DNA of 64,000 bases, from contig OZ012688.1 in NCBI GenBank assembly GCA_963942565.1, positions 23,212,524 to 23,276,523 on the forward strand. The letters run 5' to 3'. A program made the translations under genes and the position numbers. The stretch comes from Maea johnstoni. Its lineage: Eukaryota; Annelida; Polychaeta; Spionida; Magelonidae. Below, one piece after another: positions 1 through 8,900 of this stretch (position 1 is its first letter; each line of letters opens with the position of its first letter). Below the pieces are notes generated by a model, which was not told the DNA's origin, searched no databases, and saw only the letters and a program-made list of their open reading frames with translations.

Positions 1-437
1 TTCTCTGCTTATAGACTCTACCAGGGGAGGGCTGCGGTCTCTCCTCATCCTGTGTTTGATCTACCTGAATACTTCTTGCCGATGTGCCAAGTTTCGCTCT
101 CTTTGCCGTCACAGAGGAGTCGTGCTCAGGTTCACTGTCACTGTCGACTATCACAATCTGTTTCCTCTTTAGGCGAGATTTCTGGAGGACGATATCGCTC
201 CCTTCACTTGACTCCTGAGAGTGGTCTCGCCGGCGCGGCACACCACACGAGCTCTGTTCTGCACCAGTCTTTCCATTTCTCCTTTCATTACGCACACCAG
301 TGCTGCCACCTAGAGTAACATTGCCACATGTGTCTTGCTGGTTATTTACTACACCACCCACATCAGTGCTGCCACCTACAGATGGTTCCCCACATTTGTC
401 TTGCTGATTTCTTGGTCCATCTTTCTCACTCTGCTTC
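1..437 (-). CDS. TINF2: TIN2-like gene, exon 6 (linker region), runs off the window
   Basis: Acceptor TTTTCTAAG before 437 restores a Gln codon with the two bases left by exon 5, and the frame stays open to position 1 (146 codons). The protein part is disordered: a 22-residue direct duplication (NQQDKCGEP... and NQQDTCGNV..., each with GGST), basic clusters RLKRK and AKRAKL that could be a nuclear signal, and IVIVDSDSE, which fits a SUMO-interacting motif with acidic and phosphorylatable flank. The stop codon and any C-terminal motifs lie outside the window. Confidence 0.68.
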
Positions 438-3400
438 CTTAGAAAACCAAAGATGTATATTAGGGCATGGTGATGCATTAAAGGAGAATGCATGGATTTA
501 TTTTGATGAATGCACTTGGAGATACAAACACACTAAATGAAAGAATCAGAAGATGTAAATGATTAAGAACTTTATAACTGAAAATTAAACAATGAGAAAT
601 AAATGACAATAAAATGATTACCGTAATTTTGCGTGTATAAGTAGGGTTGCATACTGTTAACACAAAACGGTACGATACCGGTACCGGTACTGACGAAACG
701 GTACCATTGGTACCGGTATCGTTAACAGTGAAACGGTACCTCTGATCTCCGTGGCCTGATCAGCTTTTTTACGACATTCAGCTGCTAACAAGTGTGGTTC
801 TATTCCTCAATTCTATGACAAGAATCAATAGTAGAATTGGGGAACAGAACCAACGATAGCGACAAACATTGACGAAGTTAATCGAAGCAAATGAGCACCA
901 CCATGCACTGCGAATGTGGGATGTTACATCGGTTCGTATTTCCCGCCGAAATCAGCAGGGAATCAGCACACGATACATTATCGGATTAACGTAACAACTT
1001 GTTTAATTTGTTAAAACGAAGAGGTACTCAAAAACGAAACGGTGCCTTTTAGTACCGGTTCTCAACGATTCGGTAAAATACCAGTACTTTTCGAAATGAA
1101 TCTCGGTTCCTATCGGTACCTGAGTACCGGTATGTAACCCTATGTATAAGATGCACTTTTTTACACAAATCTTTACACTCAATATGGGGGTGCATCTTAT
1201 ACACAAAGCTAGAAATGTAGGGTGTTTTACATTGAGTCCCCAGGCCACACAGAGATCAGAAATCGATGACCCACCATTACCGCAACCCATATCAGAATTG
1301 AGGCTCTGGTGTGTATTCATTTCAATTGTGTTTCTAACAGGTTTAGCACATCTCTAACAGTTCAACTTCAGCAGTACAAGTAAAACCTTATCAGTCCTAC
1401 CTCGCTGTAGACACCATAGTGAATTGTTTGTTGTATCAGACCTGTGCAAGCCCCTATTGTATATAGAGTAGCATAGTGACTTCAAATTACAATCAACGTA
1501 ATGTTTGTCCGAATCCAATGCTAGATTGTTCGTAAGATGACCCCCATTTCTCTCATTAGTTTTTAGAAAATAGCTAGATACATGGGCCGAAAAGGGATGC
1601 GCACTATACATAAAGCTAAGGTCTATACATCATTTTAAAGGCCTGAACAAGGGGTGCGTCTTATGTACGGGTGCGTCTTATACACGCAAAATTATGGTAA
1701 CTTTGTTGAAAACATTTTTTCAAACTTTATTTTGTTGAATGCATACGCATGGCATGCATACATCCATACATTCATATGTACTAACACACAAAGACACAGC
1801 AGACAGACAGACACACATAATGTACATATACACACACTTATGCCTGTGTGTGTGTATTTTGCAGGTGAATGACTTACTGACTTGGGCTATGGGCGGGCCC
1901 CGAATCACTCCCAGATGTTGGTGAGGGAAGAGTGTTTTGCCTGACTGAGCGCAGGAGATCCACCAGGTGTCTCTCTGTGGGCTGAGAGTTCCGCTGGAGC
2001 AGCTTCATCAGCCTCTCCACCGCAGGCAGCCCCGGCGACGACGACAAAGACAACCTCTGGCACAGGGCCTGGCTGAACGACGACTCCGTGCCCGTGATGA
2101 TGATCTGAAACAATAGCACACTGGCACAATGGCAAATAGACCAAAACAATACAGCTATTATAGTAGAAAGAGATGGTCTAAAAACGATACTGCTATTATA
2201 GTAGAAAGAGATGGTCCAAAACAATACAACTATTATAGTAGAAAGAGATGGCTTAAAAACAATACAGCTATTATAGTAGAAAGAGATGGTCCAAAACAAT
2301 ACAACTATTATAGTAGAAAGAGATGGTCCAAACAATACAACTATTATAGTAGAAAGAGATGGCTTAAAAACAATACAGCTATTATAGTAGAAAGAGATGG
2401 TCCAAACAATAAAACTATTATAGTAGAAAGAGATGGTCCAAAACAATACAACTATTATAGTAGAAAGAGATGGCCCAAAAACAATACAGCTATTATAGTA
2501 GAAAGAGATGGCCCAAAACAATAAAACTATTATAGTAGAAAGAGATGGTCCAAAACAATAAAACTATTATAGTAGAAAGAGATGGTCCAAAACAATACAA
2601 TTATTATAGTAGAAAGAGATGGCCCAAAACAATAAAACTATTATAGTAGAAAGAGATGGTCCAAAACAATACAGCTATTATAGTAGAAAGAGATGGCCCA
2701 AAACAATAAAACTATTTTAGTAGAAAGAGATGGTCCAAAACAATAAAACTATTATAGTAGAAAGAGATGGTCCAAAACAATACAGCTATTATAGTAGAAA
2801 GAGATGGTCCAAAACAATACAACTATTATAGTAGAAAGAGATGTCCCAAAACAATAAAACTATTATAGTAGAAAGAGATGGCCCAAAACAATAAAACTAT
2901 TTTAGTAGAAAGAGATGGTCTAAAACAATAAAACTATTATAGTACAGCAGATGGTCCAAAACAATAAAACTATTATAGTAGAGACAGATGGTCCAAAACA
3001 ATACAACTATTATAGTAGAAAGAGATGTCCTAAAACAATAAAACTATTATAGTAGAGCAGATGGCCCAAAACAATACAGCTATTATAGTAGAAAGAGATG
3101 GCCCAAAACAATAAAACTATTATAGTAGAAAGAGATGGTCCAAAACAATACAGCTATTATAGTAGAAAGAGATGGCCCAAAATAATACAGCTATTATAGT
3201 AGAAAGAGATGGCCCAAAACAATAAAACTATTATAGTAGAAAGAGATGGTCCAAAACAATAAAACTATTATAGTAGAAGAAGATGGCCTAAAAACAATAC
3301 TGCTATTATAGTAGAAAGAGATGGTCCAAAAACAATACAGCTATTATAGTAGAAAGAGATGGTCCAAAACAATAAAACTATTATAGTAGAAAGAGATGGT

Positions 3401-5802
3401 CCAAAACAATACTGCTATTATAGTAGAAAGAGATGGCCTAAAAACAATACAGCTATTATAGTAGAAAGAGATGGTCCAAAAACAATACAACTGATATAGT
3501 AGAAAGAGATGGTCCAAAACAATAAAACTATTATAGTAGAAAGAGATGTCCCAAAACAATACTGCTATTATAGTAGAAAAAGATGGTCCAAAACAATAAA
3601 ACTATTATAGTAGAAAGAGATGGTCCAAAACAATACAACTAATATAGTAGAAAGAGATGGTCCAAAACAATAAAACTATTATAGTAGAAGAAAATGGCCT
3701 AAAAACAATACTGCTATCATAGTGGAAAGAGATGGTCCAAAACAATAAAACTATCATAGTAGAAAGAGATGGTCCAAAACAATACAACTATTATAGTAGA
3801 AAGAGATGGTCCAAAACAATACAACTAATATAGTAGAAAGAGATGGTCCAAAACAATACAACTAATATAGTAGAAAGAGATGGTCCAAAACAATAAAACT
3901 ATTATAGTAGAAAGAGATGGCCTAAAAACAATACTGCTATTATAGTGGAAAGAGATGGTCCAAAACAATAAAACTATCATAGTAGAAAGAGATGGTCCAA
4001 AACAATAAAACTATTATAGTAGAAAGAGATGGTCCAAAACAATAAAACTATTATAGTAGAAGAAGATGGCCTAAAAACAATACTGCTATTATAGTAGAAA
4101 GAAATGGTCCAAAAACAATACAGCTATTATAGTAGAAAGAGATTGTCCAAAACAATAAAACTATTATAGTAGAAAGAGATGGTCCAAAACAATACTGCTA
4201 TTATAGTAGAAAGAGATGGCCTAAAAACAATACAGCTATTATAGTAGAAAGAGATGGTCCAAAAACAATACAACTAATATAGTAGAAAGAGATGGTCCAA
4301 AACAATAAAACTATTATAGTAGAAAGAGATGTCCCAAAACAATACTGCTATTATAGTAGAAAAAGATGGTCCAAAACAATAAAACTATTATAGTAGAAAG
4401 AGATGGTCCAAAACAATACAACTAATATAGTAGAAAGAGATGGTCCAAAACAATAAAACTATTATAGTAGAAGAAAATGGCCTAAAAACAATACTGCTAT
4501 CATAGTGGAAAGAGATGGTCCAAAACAATAAAACTATCATAGTAGAAAGAGATGGTCCAAAACAATACAACTATTATAGTAGAAAGAGATGGTCCAAAAC
4601 AATACAACTAATATAGTAGAAAGAGATGGTCCAAAACAATACAACTAATATAGTAGAAAGAGATGGTCCAAAACAATAAAACTATTATAGTAGAAAGAGA
4701 TGGCCTAAAAACAATACTGCTATTATAGTGGAAAGAGATGGTCCAAAACAATAAAACTATCATAGTAGAAAGAGATGGTCCAAAACAATACAACTATTAT
4801 AGTAGAAAGAGATGTCCCAAAACAATAAAACTATTATAGTACAGCAGATGGTCCAAAACAATAAAACTATTATAGTACAGCAGATGGTCCAAAACAATAA
4901 AACTATTATAGTAGAGACAGATGGTCCAAAACAATACAACTATTATAGTAGAAACTAGAAAGAGATGTCCCAAAACACTAAAACTATTATAGTAGAAAGA
5001 GATGGGCGGTCGAAAACAATAAAACTATCATAGTAGAAAGAAATGGTCCAAAACAATACAACTATACCAATATTCCCATAATGATGATCTCAAACAATAG
5101 GAAACTGTGACAATAGAACGAATGCAAAACAATAAAACTAATAGAGTAGAAAGAGAAGGTCAAAACAACACAACTTTAACAATAGATGATCCAACAAACC
5201 AGTGAACAATTGAATGAGATGGTTTACTATGTGCAAACTCCAGATTCAGATTTAAATAGGATAATAATCCTAAAATATAATCACTACGGGGCTGGATTTT
5301 CATGACCCAGTTGTTGTGCCTTACCTGTGCTATTGTTGTCAGTGGCAGCTTGTCTTGTATTCTCTGTATGAAGAGGAGGGTGAGTTCCTTCACGGAAAGG
5401 AAGAATTCAGCGCCATATTCCCCATGAACATCTTCTTGGAGGTATGCCTCTCTCTCCTCGTTGTTCAATATCAGCGCAAGAAAGAACTTACGGAATTTAC
5501 GAAGGCCGTGGTTGAGCCTCTGAAGTACCTTCTTTGTCTGAAAAAACAAAAGGTTATTTCTTCATACACATGTAATATAAAACAAGATATTTCAAATATT
5601 GTGCATATGATCTCATTACATAATATGACAAAACAATGCCATAAACATCTACTGCATCAGATAATGGTATTTTTGGTTGGGAATTTGCAAATTTCAAAAA
5701 TTAAAATGAAAATGACAATAAAAACAATATTAGTAATAAAAGTAATAATTATTATGACAATAATAATAATAATAATAATTATAATAATAATAATGATAAT
5801 AA

Positions 5803-5856
<54 letters not shown>

Positions 5857-5906
5857 AAGTGACAATGATAATGATAATAACAATAATAATATTAATGATA
5901 ATGATG

Positions 5907-5948
<42 letters not shown>

Positions 5949-8900
5949 TAATAATAATACACACCATAGTCAGTTGACTAGAACAAGAAACCAAACAAAA
6001 CCAAAAGTTCTTTTTAAAAATGAAGTAAAAATTCTATTTATCAGTCCATCATAAGTCACAAAACTGCCTGATCATTCTTTCTTAAAAAACATTTGAAGAA
6101 AAAATGTCAATCAGAACTAAACACACATCCTTCTTTAAAATATTTCGCCAGTTTCTGTTTTGATAATTTTCAGAAATATCATACAGAGAGGTTTACCCTA
6201 CAATGCTTCTGGATATATTACTGGCAGTTTCAAGCCTAGAATGGGAAAATTTTGATAATAGCCTTTCTTTTAACCCTTATGCTGCTGGTGGCTAATTTTG
6301 CCAATACAAAATAATGCAAAAAACCTGAAAAATCACCGAAACCCTGGCAAATGGGTACTCACCTGAGAATACTCGGTGAGAGCTTTCCAATGTGTACCAA
6401 CAAGATAGGGTTTAGAAGGTTTTCAAAGATTTCTGCATTCTTGTACTTAGGGCGAATGTAGCCTCAGCATTGGAAGGGTTAATATCAGGATGTCAAGCGG
6501 TCATATGACCACTTGAGCCTCATTGGTGAGTATCTACTACTGGACTCTGTCACTGGCCTAAGTATAAATGTAAGTTGACCCATGACTAGTGTTGGGAGTC
6601 ATGTGGATTTTCCTAAATTATCATCAGTTTACCAAGCTGTCTGATGATCAAACTTAATCAGAATAGCACCATTTTACATACTTGCATGCCATACCTATAA
6701 GACTCCAGTTTCAGGTAGTGACACATGCAGTTTTCAAGACCAACTACTAGCATACAGTCAACTGTTGGTTGAAAGATGTAGTTTCAGTTGGGTTTAACAA
6801 TCCCTCTTCAAATATACATGTGTTTTTTTTTGCTTTCATCAAATATGAATTTGACAATTGCTTTATGGCCATTTTCTTTAATGACAAGTATTTGCATAGA
6901 AACTGAAGGATACCCTATGCACTCTAGTCTGCAATTAGTGACTAGACAGATTGTGTTTTAGGTAATCAAGTGCTTGGCTTAACATGCATTCGGAATGACT
7001 GTCAACCATAGCCGATCATTGTCCCATCATAACCCACGAGTGAGAATCAGGGTATAAAATTGTCAGCTCCCATCATAACCCACGAGTGAGAATCAGGGTA
7101 TAAAATTGTCAGCTCCCATCATAACCCACGAGTGAGAATCAGGGTATAAAATTGTCAGCTCCCATCATAACCCACGAGTGAGAATCAGGGTATAAAATTG
7201 TCAGCTCCCATCATAACCCGAGAGTGAGAATCAGGGTATAAAATTGTCAGCTCCCATCATAACCCACGAGTGAGAATCAGGGTATAAAATTGTCAGCTCC
7301 CATCATAACCCACGAGTGAGAATCAGGGTATAAAATTGTCAGCTCCCATCATAACCCACGAGTGAGAATCAGGGTATAAAATTGCCAGCTCCCATCATAA
7401 CCCACGAGTGAGAATCAGGGTATAAAATTGTCAGCTCCCATCATAACCCACGAGTGAGAATCAGGGTATAAAATTGCCAGCTCCCATCATAACCCACGAG
7501 TGAGAATCAGGGTATAAAATTGTCAGCTCCCATCATAACCCACGAGTGAGAATCAGGGTATAAAATTGTCAGCTCCCATCATAACCCACGAGTGAGAATC
7601 AGGGTATAAAATTGTCAGCTCCCATCATTACCCACGAGTGAGAATCAGGGTATAAAATTGTCAGCTCCCATCATAACCCACGAGTGAGAATCAGGGTATA
7701 AAATTGTCAGCTCCCATCATAACCCACGAGTGAGAATCAGGGTATAAAATTGTCAGCTCCCATCATAACCCACGAGTGAGAATCAGGGTATAAAATTGTC
7801 AGCTCCCATCATAACCCACGAGTGAGAATCAGGGTATAAAATTGCCAGCTCCCATCATATAAACCCACGAGTGAGAATCAGGGTATAAAATTGCCAGCTC
7901 CCATCATAACCCACGAGTGAGAATCAGGGTATAAAATTGTCAGCTCCCATCATAACCCACGAGTGAGAATCAGGGTATAAAATTGTCAGCTCCCATCATA
8001 ACCCACGAGTGAGAATCAGGGTATAAAATTGTCAGCTCCCATCATAACCCACGAGTGAGAATCAGGGTATAAAATTGTCAGCTCCCATCATAACCCACGA
8101 GTGAGAATCAGGGTATAAAATTGTCAGCTCCCATCATAACCCACGAGTGAGAATCAGGGTATAAAATTGCCAGCTCCCATCATAACCCACGAGTGAGAAT
8201 CAGGGTATAAAATTGTCAGCTCCCATCATAACCCACGAGTGAGAATCAGGGTATAAAATTGTCAGCTCCCATCATAACCCACGAGTGAGAATCAGGGTAT
8301 AAAATTGTCAGCTCCCATCATAACCCACGAGTGAGAATCAGGGTATAAAATTGTCAGCTCCCATCATAACCCACGAGTGAGAATCAGGGTATAAAATTGC
8401 CAGCTCCCATCATAACCCACGAGTGAGAATCAGGGTATAAAATTGTCAGCTCCCATCATAACCCACGAGTGAGAATCAGGGTATAAAATTGCCAGCTCCC
8501 ATCATAACCCACGAGTGAGAATCAGGGTATAAAATTGTCAGCTCCCATCATAACCCACGAGTGAGAATCAGGGTATAAAATTGTCAGCTCCCATCATAAC
8601 CCACGAGTGAGAATCAGGGTATAAAATTGTCAGCTCCCATCATAACCCACGAGTGAGAATCAGGGTATAAAATTGTCAGCTCCCATCATAACCCACGAGT
8701 GAGAATCAGGGTATAAAATTGCCAGCTCCCATCATAACCCACGAGTGAGAATCAGGGTATAAAATTGTCAGCAGAAATATCAACACAGCAAAAAAAGGAA
8801 TCATCAAGCAGCCATTCCTCTGTAAAGGCACAAATATATCAAGAGTAAAGCTCTGAAACAAACAACTTGATTTCAGTTCTTTGACGTTTTTCCTGAGTAC

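Noticed and set aside
1874-2524. Long open frames on both strands through the 37-bp array (215 and 131 codons)
   Set aside because: They follow the repeat unit (YYNSxIVF, IIVERDGPK). Only the exon 5 part (1878-2104) is real.
5316-5994. Poly-Ile and poly-Leu frames near exon 4
   Set aside because: They arise from the antisense of exon 4 and the TAA microsatellite.
7023-8772. CRISPR-like regular array
   Set aside because: Units are contiguous without spacers, and the genome is eukaryotic.
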